NCBI GenBank assembly: GCA_903899985.1
Contig: CAIULL010000117.1
Location: 1 to 64,000, forward strand
Source: an uncultured Schlesneria sp.
GTDB taxonomy: Bacteria > Planctomycetota > Planctomycetia > Planctomycetales > Planctomycetaceae
Direction of reading: 5' to 3'
Length of the DNA stretch: 64,000 nt
Shown one piece after another: positions 9,023 to 18,105 of this stretch (position 1 is the first letter of the stretch; each line of letters opens with the position of its first letter). Below the pieces are notes generated by a model. It had not been told where the DNA came from and did not search any database. It saw only the letters and a list, made by a program, of their open reading frames with translations. The position numbers and the translations under genes were made by a program.

Positions 9023-11797
9023 ATGTCACAACCGCAGGGGTCGGGGGGCGAGCCGGGCAAGTTCCTGGCAAACGAACAACTGCTTTTCGGTATCCTTGCA
9101 CTCCAAAACGATTTCGTCACGCGCGAACAGTTCATTGCCGCCTTCGACTCGTGGGTGCATGACAAGTCGCGGAAATTGGCGGAAATCTTGGAAAACCAGC
9201 GAGCCATCTCGCTCGACCAGCGTCAAGTTCTTGAATCCCTCGTCGGCCTGTTCCTGAAAAAACATGGTGGTAATGCTGAAAGAAGCCTGGCGTCATTAAG
9301 CACGGTTTCGCCAGTGAGATTTGACCTTCAGAAACTTAACGATGCCGATCTGCAGGCCAGCTTGGTGCACGTGGGACAATCGACACCACATGGTGCCGCA
9401 CAAGAAACAACAATGCCCTTCAAAGGACGCGCACCTCTGGGACGGTTCCGTGTTCTACGCCCCCATGCAAAAGGGGGATTGGGGCTGGTCTCTGTTGCCC
9501 TGGATCAGGAACTGAACCGGGAAGTTGCCATTAAAGAGATCCAGGCCCGGCACGCGGATGACCCTTTCAGCCGTGATCGTTTTCTGCTGGAAGCCGAAAT
9601 TACCGGCGGTCTGGAACATCCTGGAATCGTGCCGGTGTACGCACTGGGAAGTGGTCCCGACGGCAGACCCTATTACGCCATGCGATTCATCAGGGGCGAT
9701 AGCCTCAAGGAGGCAATTGAAGCGTTTCACCGGGCCGACAACACCAACCGAGTCGATCCAGGTTCAAAAGAACTGGCGTTCAGGCAATTGCTGGGACGGT
9801 TTATCGATGTCTGTAACGCGATCGAATACGCACACAGTCGAGGGGTCCTGCATCGAGACCTCAAACCCGGCAACATTATGATCGGAAAATATGGGGAAAC
9901 ACTGGTTGTCGACTGGGGTCTTGCAAAGACAGATTCCGTAGATCGAGGCGAGCTGCGTCAGTTGGCGAGTCTTCAAGATGAACGGACATTGCGCCCGTCG
10001 CTGGGAAGCGGTAGCGATCCGACGCTTGAGGGAACAATTGTGGGAACGCCGGCATTTATGAGTCCCGAACAGGCTGCGGGTCTGACAAATGTCGGCCCCG
10101 CATGCGACATCTATAGCCTGGGTTCGACATTATACGCGCTGCTGACTGGTGAAAAGCCATTTCAAGATCTCGATCGTGACGTGATTCTTGCTAAGGTCCG
10201 TCGAGGTGATTTTCCGCCGCCGAAAGAATTGAAGCCGGAAATTCCTCCCCCTCTGAACGCGATCTGCCTCAAGGCCATGGCACTCGAACCCAAGAATCGA
10301 TACACCACCGCGCTGGAACTGGCATCAGACATCGAGAACTGGCTCGCGGACGAGCCCGTGTCAGCCTACCCGGAAACCTGGCTCTCCCGGTGTGGACGCT
10401 GGTCGCGGCGTCATCGATCAACCGTTGTCAGCGCTGGAATCTTCCTGTTGTGCTCCGCGATTGGTCTTGGTATCAGCACGGCGTTGATTTTGGCTGCTCA
10501 GCGCAAAACGGAATACCAGCGGCGTATTGCGGTTAAGAACTACGATATCTCGCGAGCACAAAGTTTTCAGATCATTAAGTTGATTGAAACTTCCGAGCCA
10601 GAATTCGCCATGGAGCCGACATTACACAATCGGCGTGCCGAGTTGCTGACGACTGCCTCCAATGCCTGCCGGGCATTTCTAAAACAAGAGCCGGACGACG
10701 TCCAATTGGCCAGACGTGCATCGCAAATCTTTCGATTCACCGCGAATTTCCATCGACTGACATACGACACCGATCGCGCAGAGGGTTTTTACGAGGAATC
10801 AATTGCCCTCCGTGAAGCTCTGGTGTCGAAGTTTCCCGGTGAGAAATTCGAGAAACTGCAACTCGCGGCCTCACTGCGAGACTACGCTCATCTCCGAATC
10901 AGGCAGGGTCAACTACTCGACGCTCAGCAGAAGCTAAATCGATCGCTGGAATTTGCCGGAGAGCCAACTCAAGGCGAAAACAATCCCTCGTTGAAACGAA
11001 CCATTGCGCTGGCACGATTGAATCTCGGTCTGATCGATCATCAACTCGGTAATCATCTGAAATCCGGGGTGACGTTGAACGTTGCAGAAGCGGAAAAGTT
11101 GTTGAGCGGGTTGCTGTCGGGAAATCCCGACGGACGAATACCGTATGATCCTTTTCTCCTCGCTGCGGCAATCAATCTTTCGGCGATAATGAAACGTGAA
11201 TGCGGCGATCTGGATGGTGCCCTGCAGGATCACAGCGCCGCCATCGGAAAACTCACCGAACTTCTCAAAACGACATCAAGAACCGTTAATAACGCCGATA
11301 TCGTACACGCGGACGCCGCCTTTCGAATTCAACAAGCCATGACCTTGGCAAAGACAGGCCAGCCAGATAACGCGTTAAATGCGGAAACGCTTGTCGTTCA
11401 AGCAATACAAACAATGGAAACCCTGCAAGAAACGTATCCTCTCGTACCCCTCTATCAAGAGTCTGTCGCTGAAGCTCTTAATAACCTTGGAGAAATCCGA
11501 CTCGGACGTGCGACTGAATTAGAAATCAATCCGAGCAACGAATTATTGCGAAAAGCCCGGAAGGATTATGAGAAAGGGAAGGTCTTAAACACTGAACTGG
11601 TTACTAAATATCCAAAACTCCCTGATTTGCATTGGGAACTTGGCAGGTCCTATGCGGGTCTGAGTCAAATCGCCGCGAAGCTAAAAGACGAAGACCCGCA
11701 ATTGTTGTTTCAACAAGCTGAAACCGAACGAAAGACGGCTCTTGCAAAGTCACCCGACGACGTACGGTACCAAAGACAACCGAACATTTTTCAATAG
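9023..11797 (+). CDS. Membrane Ser/Thr protein kinase with C-terminal TPR-like region
   Basis: A Hanks-type kinase. An N-terminal helical region of about 110 residues, of a kind common before planctomycete kinases, is followed by a catalytic domain at about 140-415: VAIKEI carries the ATP-binding Lys, HRDLKPGN the catalytic loop, and GTPAFMSPEQA the activation segment. The metal-binding motif is DWG instead of DFG, and the glycine loop begins HAKGGLG. One transmembrane helix lies near 470-492, and about 430 residues of helical TPR-type repeats follow, presumably outside the cytoplasm. ATG 9023 is chosen because AGGGAG precedes it by 10 nt; an in-frame TTG at 8984 lacks support. The last repeat stops abruptly (sequence QPNIFQ), which may mean C-terminal truncation next to the low-GC region that follows. 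Confidence 0.85.
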   Translation: MSQPQGSGGEPGKFLANEQLLFGILALQNDFVTREQFIAAFDSWVHDKSRKLAEILENQRAISLDQRQVLESLVGLFLKKHGGNAERSLASLSTVSPVRFDLQKLNDADLQASLVHVGQSTPHGAAQETTMPFKGRAPLGRFRVLRPHAKGGLGLVSVALDQELNREVAIKEIQARHADDPFSRDRFLLEAEITGGLEHPGIVPVYALGSGPDGRPYYAMRFIRGDSLKEAIEAFHRADNTNRVDPGSKELAFRQLLGRFIDVCNAIEYAHSRGVLHRDLKPGNIMIGKYGETLVVDWGLAKTDSVDRGELRQLASLQDERTLRPSLGSGSDPTLEGTIVGTPAFMSPEQAAGLTNVGPACDIYSLGSTLYALLTGEKPFQDLDRDVILAKVRRGDFPPPKELKPEIPPPLNAICLKAMALEPKNRYTTALELASDIENWLADEPVSAYPETWLSRCGRWSRRHRSTVVSAGIFLLCSAIGLGISTALILAAQRKTEYQRRIAVKNYDISRAQSFQIIKLIETSEPEFAMEPTLHNRRAELLTTASNACRAFLKQEPDDVQLARRASQIFRFTANFHRLTYDTDRAEGFYEESIALREALVSKFPGEKFEKLQLAASLRDYAHLRIRQGQLLDAQQKLNRSLEFAGEPTQGENNPSLKRTIALARLNLGLIDHQLGNHLKSGVTLNVAEAEKLLSGLLSGNPDGRIPYDPFLLAAAINLSAIMKRECGDLDGALQDHSAAIGKLTELLKTTSRTVNNADIVHADAAFRIQQAMTLAKTGQPDNALNAETLVVQAIQTMETLQETYPLVPLYQESVAEALNNLGEIRLGRATELEINPSNELLRKARKDYEKGKVLNTELVTKYPKLPDLHWELGRSYAGLSQIAAKLKDEDPQLLFQQAETERKTALAKSPDDVRYQRQPNIFQ

Positions 11798-11822
11798 TAC
11801 AGATCAACTGAGCGCACAGTGT

Positions 11823-12212
11823 TCAGTTATTATCAGAATCGTCAACGTATGTTACAGGCAATTCACAGACTTCGAAATCAGCTGCGGTGTCCGTCAAAGT
11901 GATCGTGAGCAATCCATCCGTAGGAATCAGAGCCAACCGGGGGCCCGAAGTATCACTACTTGAACCTAATGCTTTGGGATTGACTGTGACTAACTTCAAC
12001 ACTGCCTGCGTCGCATGAGTCTTGCTCGCTACAACTGATGGCGTAAATTTCAGACCTTTATTTTCTTTATCTTCAATGCTTTTGACCGTAAGCTTATCAG
12101 GATTTACGAATGTATCACCGCCTCGCGGGATCACTTTAACTAAACAGGTTTTTCCATGGGTGGAGTTGATCGTCGCAGGACCGCTAGCAACAAGTTTACG
12201 TGTAATTGCCAT
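11823..12212 (-). CDS. Small protein of unknown family, paralogue of the upstream neighbour
   Basis: I do not recognise this 129-residue protein. It aligns over most of its length with the 126-residue product encoded just upstream: both contain RGGD-x-F-x-(N/D)P, a central segment with AT-Q-x-x-LKL, and the ending LTITL...PVTY(V/I)D. The pattern of alternating hydrophobic residues suggests a single beta-sandwich domain. No signal peptide, transmembrane segment or Cys cluster is seen. It is convergent with the TPR kinase, the two stops lying 25 bases apart. Base composition is more AT-rich than in the flanking genes. The Shine-Dalgarno is poor, so it may be translated from a shared message with its neighbour. 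Confidence 0.6.
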   Translation of the reverse strand: MAITRKLVASGPATINSTHGKTCLVKVIPRGGDTFVNPDKLTVKSIEDKENKGLKFTPSVVASKTHATQAVLKLVTVNPKALGSSSDTSGPRLALIPTDGLLTITLTDTAADFEVCELPVTYVDDSDNN

Positions 12213-12343
12213 CTCTGATTTGCCTTGTAATTTAGGAAATAAATATTACCGCACGATTCAGGTTGCAAACGACAACAGTCGACTGTTCGGTAGAAATAAT
12301 CGATTTCTCTCGCATCGAACGACACGTTGGCCAGCGTTTTCCG

Positions 12344-12724
12344 TTACGGGATTGGTGAAGTGTCGCTATCGATGTATGTGACCGGGAAATCAGCAACAAG
12401 GTACGAATTTGCCGAATCTTGCAGAGTGATGGTGAGTGTTCCATCCGTAATCGTAGGGATTGCGGCCACCTCCGCGGGTGCTGTGCGAGCGGGCGCCTGC
12501 AGCTTCAGCAGGACCTGAGTAGCCGAAGCAGTACCCGGTACGATCGCCGCCTTAAACGTCAAAGTGTCGTTTTCCGAATCCTGGACACTGTTACCACTAA
12601 CCACCAGCGTCGTCGGATCTTTGAAGACGTCTCCGCCGCGCGCGGTCACTGTGATGAAACTGATCGTACTAGCGGCTTTATTGATGCCAGCAACGGAAGG
12701 GGACGGCTTATGCTTATGACCCAT
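12344..12724 (-). CDS. Small protein of unknown family, first of a tandem pair
   Basis: An unrecognised 126-residue protein and the upstream member of a tandem paralogous pair. Shared features with the other copy are the ARGGDVFKDP segment, the SATQVLLKL strand and the C-terminal LTITL...FPVTYID. It is predicted to be mostly beta-strand, with a short His/Lys/Pro-rich N-terminus (GHKHKPSPS) that the second copy lacks. A good Shine-Dalgarno (AGGAG, complement of 12733-12737) stands 8 nt before the ATG, supporting this start. The 131-base gap to the second copy and the common strand suggest one operon. No function can be assigned. Confidence 0.65.
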   Translation of the reverse strand: MGHKHKPSPSVAGINKAASTISFITVTARGGDVFKDPTTLVVSGNSVQDSENDTLTFKAAIVPGTASATQVLLKLQAPARTAPAEVAAIPTITDGTLTITLQDSANSYLVADFPVTYIDSDTSPIP

Positions 12725-13552
12725 CTGTAAAGCTCCTGCCTATAAAGGACGTTTTTTCTCTCAAACCTCCGCCGGGAGTCTAAACGACAACCGTATCGTT
12801 TCCAATCGTCGCTGTTCACAAATAGGGAATTCGTGACTGTTCGCTTATTTCGTGTGTTTCGATACAGACGACGAGCGAAGGGATGATCGGACGTTGCTGG
12901 TATTGACAGTTTTCGGAAACAGCAACCATCCTGTCGAGACATCAACCCGCCTCTAACCTATTTATATAAAAGGATATAGCGTGATAACGCATAGCGTAAC
13001 GGAGGGCTCGGTCTGTTGCGAGGATTGAGGATCTCTTGTTAATAGGTTTTCAAAACCAGATCGCTCGATATCAGACGTGCGGAGCTCAATCTTCGTATTT
13101 CCGAAGTCCAACGAATATTAATGAATATTGTCAAATTGGTTGTGCTGAGGTTTACGCTGGCAGTAGATCAGTGTTACGTCGTTTTCATGTCAGCAGAGAC
13201 AATACAGACGGCTGGAACAGCAACTTAACCAAGCCAAAGTCGACCCGAAACGTGAACTGCCGTGTTCATAAGCGGATCCCACAGAAAAGGCGGCAGCTCA
13301 GTGACAATTGGAAAAGGCGAGAAATGTCCGCCGTGTCTCTCGTCGACCGGATCGCTGGCTTCATTCCAGTGTGAGGTAGTCTACGATTCGTGAGGCATCG
13401 CTTCGAACAGAGGCGTTGCCAAGCTGGAACTTGTCAACCTGAGAAAACGAGTGAACGGGACGAGATATCGACGAATTTTTGTTATTCTTCCCCGGATGCA
13501 ATCTCCCGACTTTTCTATTGAAATCGCCCAACACAAATCCTCCTTTTCCTGG
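12725..13552. other. Long AT-rich intergenic region
   Basis: This is the divergent promoter region between the small tandem paralogues (leftward) and the large PVC-type haem protein (rightward). No gene with domain support was found, and the short open frames on both strands have no ribosome-binding site. An AT-rich patch lies near 12955-12985. The part before 13553 may contain extra N-terminal codons of the large protein if an upstream GTG or ATG is used. Confidence 0.4.
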
Positions 13553-16500
13553 ATGGACGGAATGTTTTTTCACCACTTCACCATTCGAACCGTCGTCACT
13601 GTGATCTGCCTGTTGGCCATTCCTTCGTCGACGGTTCGTGCCCAACAACCCCACAACAAATTGCCGCTGTTCAACGGATCAAATCTCGACGGTTGGGAAG
13701 GAGATCCGAATCACTGGCGAGTCGACGCCGGCAATATTGTTGGAGTCATTCCAAAAGGTCAGACGCTGGGCAAGAACACCTGGCTCGTCTGGCGGGGTGG
13801 CGAGATCGCCGATTTTGATTTGTCACTGCAATTCAAGCTGACAGGTCTTCCCGCTGCCAATTCAGGAATTCAGTTTCGCTGTCAGGTCGAGAACGTCGAC
13901 CACGTTTCCGGCTACCAGGCTGACCTGGATATGGGAGCCACCTGGCTGGGGCGAATTTACGACGAACATGGTCGTGCCCTGCTCGTCGAACGGGGAAGCC
14001 GTGTCGAGATCGCACCGGATGGAACTCGCAAGGTCGAAACATTTGCACCGGCTAACCAGTATGCCGTTCTATTCCGTGAGAACGATTGGAACGATTATCG
14101 AATCGTGTCCATTGGTGACCGCACGTCCGTCTACATCAATGGAACACTCTTCAGTGAACTCCGCGATCAACAAACGAATGAGCGGGATCTCAAGGGGGCG
14201 CTGGCATTTCAACTCCACAGCGGACCGGAAACGCGCATCGAGTTTCGAAATATTTTGCTTGAACATCTGCAGTCGGACGACCAGCGACTACCTCTATTTC
14301 GAATCAAACCGCAACCGGTTCTCGACACGAAAAACGTCGGAATCATTCCGAAGGGGGCCGACGGAAAAGATCTGAACCTGGGGTTTGAAGCGGGCAATTT
14401 GAATGACTGGACGGCGACGGGTGATGCCTTCAAATCCCAACCCGTTAAAGTGGATGGAATCGCCCAGCGCTGGCAGGGACAAGTCAGCAATAAGAATGGC
14501 GATTTCTTCATTGGTGGTTATGAAATCGTCGGGGATACCGGGACCGGCATACTCACGTCTTCACCCTTTAAGGTGACTCATCCCTACGGCAGTTTCTTGA
14601 TCTCAGGGGGCGAAACCCCGGCGACACGCGTTGACGTGATTCTGGTCTCAGATGATGGCAAGGACCAGTCCGTGATCGCGACGGCAGTCGGTAAAAACCG
14701 GGAACAAATGCATCGGGTCGCAGTCGACCTGCGAAAAGTGCAGGGTCAATCAATCGCGATCAGACTGGTTGACGAAAACTCCGGCGGCTGGGGGCATTTG
14801 AATTTTGATGATTTTCGATTTCACGATGTCCCTCCCGTCACCTTGGAAAAAAGCTTCGCCTGGCGATCGACGTTCACCCCGCTGCTCCAGCATCTTGTCC
14901 CCAACGTCGTCGAACAGGATAAGGAACTGCCCGGCAACGAGACGGTGTCGAAGATGTTTGTTCCCGAGGGCTTTTCGGTCGACGTGATTGTCGCCGAACC
15001 CAAACTGCATCAGCCAATGGCTTTCACATTCGACGCGAAGGGGCGACTGTGGGTCGTGGAAGGACATTCGTATCCGCAAAAGCGACCCGAAGGGGAAGGA
15101 CTCGATCGTATCCTGATCTTCACCGATACCGATCACGACGGTTCCTTTGAAACACGAACCGTTTTTGCCGAGGGATTAAATCTTGTCAGCGGCATGGAAG
15201 TCGGTCATGGCGGTGTCTGGATCGGGGCCGCACCGCAGTTGCTGTTTATTCCCGATCGAGACGGTGACGACAAACCTGATTCCAAACCTGAAGTCCTGCT
15301 CGACGGATTCGGGTTCGCCGATACACACGAAACGATGAACAGCTTTCTCTGGGGCCCGGATGGATGGCTCTACGGCAATCAAGGAGTTTTTAACACGTCA
15401 AAAATCGGTCGTCCCGGCACACCAAACGACAAAAGGACGTCGCTGAGCGCCGGAGTCTGGCGGTATCATCCGACAAGGCATCAGTTCGAAGTGTTTGCTC
15501 ATGGAGGTAGCAATCAATGGGGTCTGGACTATGATGAAGCAGGCCAGCTCTTCATGACCTATTGTCGTAGTTACTTCGGTCGCGGTGATACGTCGCACGT
15601 CATGCAGGGGGGCCATTACTGGAACCAGGTCAATTCGGGATATGCTCCGTTCATCTCGACGCAGGCCATCCCCGGACGGCCCTGGATGGTGAATTATCTG
15701 CTAGCTTCGGCGCGCTACGGACACGGCGAAGGGGGCTCGGGCAAACCTGGTTCCAACGATGTTTACGGCGGTCACTCGCACGTCGGAACCATGATCTATC
15801 AGGGTGACAACTGGCCGACGGAGTATCGTAATCGGCTGTTCACTCACAATCTGCATGGGCATCAGATGAATCAGCAGATCAATCGTCGTGAGGCGGGTGG
15901 CTATAACACCATTCACGCCGGTTTCGACATGCTGTTCTGCAGTGATCAGCAATATATCGGAGTCGATCTGCAGTATGGCCCTGATGGAGCGGTCTATATC
16001 AGTGACTGGTACGACCCACGACACTGTCATAATCCCAACGCCGAGCAATGGGATCGTAGTAACGGGCGGATGTATCGCATGAAATACAACTCCACCTGGA
16101 AGCCGGCGCACGTGGACTACACCAAGGCAACCGATGACGAACTCGTCGCCGCACAACGTCATGCGAATGAGTGGCACGTTCGCATCGCTCGACTGGAATT
16201 GAGTGGTCGAGCCGCAAAACGAGAGATTGCAACGTCGGCCGTGGCAAAACTGGAACAGACTGCGTTAACAGATGATGATCCGGTGAATCGGTTGAAGGCG
16301 ATCTGGACCCTGCACGGCATCAATAAGCTTGGCTCGGCCATCATCAGGTCGGCTCTGGAACATCCGAGCGAGTACGTGCGGGCCTGGGGAATCCAGTTGT
16401 GGGTTGAACTCGAGGGTCAGTCGAAGGCCGATGGCCAGATCCGTCGATTGCACATCGGCGACCTTGTGCTGAGTGCGAAACTGGTCTCGATGGCCGAATC

Positions 16501-17851
16501 AGACAATTCGCTGTTTGTGCGTCGTTACCTGGCTTCGGCAGTCGGTCGAACGGGTGAAACGGGCTGGAAGATTGCCGCTGCCATCTGTGATCGTCCCGAC
16601 AGTTCAACCGACAGGGACTTGCCGCCCCTCTTGTGGCACTCAATGGCTCCGATGGTCCTCAGCGACATTGATCGAGCTTTTCAATTGGCCGAGACAACGA
16701 AAATCCCCGCGATTGCAGATGATATTTATTGGTATGCTGCCGCGAACTCCGACGCCGCTCGAGAAAAGCTGCTGACCATGCTTTCCCGCAAAGACAGCCC
16801 TGCAAGACTTCAACAACTGGCAACGCTGCAGTTCGCCCTGCGCGATGCTCGCAATCTCAAAGCTCCGGAGTCATGGAAAAACATTTCCACTTCGCTCTAC
16901 TCGTCCGAGGATCAGCAGGTTACCAATTCTGCAGAGGCCATCGGAGTCGCCTTTGGGGACGAAACCGTATTCCGCCGCGTCCGTGAGCGAGTCGCCAGTG
17001 GCACGCTGGGCAAAGAAGCTTTGTTGAAATCGCTGCAAATGCTTTCCAGCGATCCGTCGGCAGAAAATCTGCCAGTCTATTTGAAGCTCGTCTCCGATAA
17101 GGAAGCGGCCGCGCAGGTGATTCCGTTACTCGTTCGGTTTAATTCGCCAGGCGTTGCGGAAGAATTACTGAACCGATTGCCGCAGTTACAGGACGCCGCT
17201 TACTCTGCAGCCATGGAAGCCCTCTGCAGTCGGACCCCCTGGGCAAATCTGGTCCTTGATCGCATCACAGCGGGGACCCTGCCGAAATCACATCTGACGG
17301 CGTTTTATGCTCGCCAGATGGCAAGTCTGGGAGATCCGGCCCTGAAAGTCCGACTTGAAAAGGAATGGGGCCGACTCGGTCAATCGTCGACGGAGTTAAA
17401 GTCCGAGATCTCTAAACTCGCAACCGCGTACAAAACCGCACCGTTATGGGCCTACAGCGACGATGCCGGAGCTGTCCACTTCAAGAAGTTGTGTTCACAG
17501 TGCCATTTACCGACCGGTCAAACGTCGCCACTGGGACCCAAGCTAACGGGGTCTGGTGCGAAAGGAGTGGAATACGTCGTCGAAAACGTGCTCGATCCCA
17601 ACGCCGTTGTTGGCCGGGATTATCAAGCACGCATCATCCAGACGACAGGGGGTCGTGTCATTTCCGGATTGATTGAAAAAGAATCGGAAACTTCAGTGAC
17701 CATCCGCACTCTGAACGAGAGCGTCACAGTTGCGAAAAGTGAAATCGAAGAAACAAAGATCTCCGAGAACTCATTCATGCCCGAAGGACTGTTAAAAAAC
17801 TTAAGCGATCGCGAGAAGATCGAACTCCTGAAATATCTCATGCGGCAATGA
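13553..17851 (+). CDS. DUF1080 / PVC-type membrane dehydrogenase / HEAT / haem c fusion protein
   Basis: A very large secreted protein. A signal peptide (hydrophobic core TVVTVICLLAI, cleavage near VRAQQ) leads into a DUF1080 concanavalin-like domain (LFNGSNLDGWEGDP, about 20-260), now linked to 3-keto-disaccharide hydrolases. A second beta-rich region follows, then a PVC-type dehydrogenase-like beta-propeller starting near FVPEGFSVDVIVAEP, with HGGVWIGAAP and WGPDGWLYGNQG blade motifs. Next comes a HEAT-like helical region, then a C-terminal haem domain with CSQCH and the RVISGLIE end typical of Planctomycete/Verrucomicrobia cytochromes. It is expected to act on carbohydrate in the periplasm with electrons passed to the haem, but this is inferred. 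GTG 13451 and ATG 13496 are in-frame alternatives; 13553 or 13562 gives a normal-length signal peptide. Confidence 0.85.
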   Translation: MDGMFFHHFTIRTVVTVICLLAIPSSTVRAQQPHNKLPLFNGSNLDGWEGDPNHWRVDAGNIVGVIPKGQTLGKNTWLVWRGGEIADFDLSLQFKLTGLPAANSGIQFRCQVENVDHVSGYQADLDMGATWLGRIYDEHGRALLVERGSRVEIAPDGTRKVETFAPANQYAVLFRENDWNDYRIVSIGDRTSVYINGTLFSELRDQQTNERDLKGALAFQLHSGPETRIEFRNILLEHLQSDDQRLPLFRIKPQPVLDTKNVGIIPKGADGKDLNLGFEAGNLNDWTATGDAFKSQPVKVDGIAQRWQGQVSNKNGDFFIGGYEIVGDTGTGILTSSPFKVTHPYGSFLISGGETPATRVDVILVSDDGKDQSVIATAVGKNREQMHRVAVDLRKVQGQSIAIRLVDENSGGWGHLNFDDFRFHDVPPVTLEKSFAWRSTFTPLLQHLVPNVVEQDKELPGNETVSKMFVPEGFSVDVIVAEPKLHQPMAFTFDAKGRLWVVEGHSYPQKRPEGEGLDRILIFTDTDHDGSFETRTVFAEGLNLVSGMEVGHGGVWIGAAPQLLFIPDRDGDDKPDSKPEVLLDGFGFADTHETMNSFLWGPDGWLYGNQGVFNTSKIGRPGTPNDKRTSLSAGVWRYHPTRHQFEVFAHGGSNQWGLDYDEAGQLFMTYCRSYFGRGDTSHVMQGGHYWNQVNSGYAPFISTQAIPGRPWMVNYLLASARYGHGEGGSGKPGSNDVYGGHSHVGTMIYQGDNWPTEYRNRLFTHNLHGHQMNQQINRREAGGYNTIHAGFDMLFCSDQQYIGVDLQYGPDGAVYISDWYDPRHCHNPNAEQWDRSNGRMYRMKYNSTWKPAHVDYTKATDDELVAAQRHANEWHVRIARLELSGRAAKREIATSAVAKLEQTALTDDDPVNRLKAIWTLHGINKLGSAIIRSALEHPSEYVRAWGIQLWVELEGQSKADGQIRRLHIGDLVLSAKLVSMAESDNSLFVRRYLASAVGRTGETGWKIAAAICDRPDSSTDRDLPPLLWHSMAPMVLSDIDRAFQLAETTKIPAIADDIYWYAAANSDAAREKLLTMLSRKDSPARLQQLATLQFALRDARNLKAPESWKNISTSLYSSEDQQVTNSAEAIGVAFGDETVFRRVRERVASGTLGKEALLKSLQMLSSDPSAENLPVYLKLVSDKEAAAQVIPLLVRFNSPGVAEELLNRLPQLQDAAYSAAMEALCSRTPWANLVLDRITAGTLPKSHLTAFYARQMASLGDPALKVRLEKEWGRLGQSSTELKSEISKLATAYKTAPLWAYSDDAGAVHFKKLCSQCHLPTGQTSPLGPKLTGSGAKGVEYVVENVLDPNAVVGRDYQARIIQTTGGRVISGLIEKESETSVTIRTLNESVTVAKSEIEETKISENSFMPEGLLKNLSDREKIELLKYLMRQ

Positions 17852-18105
17852 AACAGGGCGAAACGAGTTGAGCCGTAAAGGATCTTAAAAGACGCCCACC
17901 CAACCGCACCCGCAGCGGTCGTTAACGGGTCTTTGCCCTGGGAAGTGTGAATATCGTGTGTGGGCAAAAGCAAAATCCCGGGGTTGATCGCCTTGCCCGA
18001 GCGCGAGTCGATCTTGACGTAACTGCCTGATCTGCCTACAGATCCCACGCAAAATACTCACGACGAGTGACCAGGCAGCATGCTGCGAGCCCCAAGGAAG
18101 AGGCG

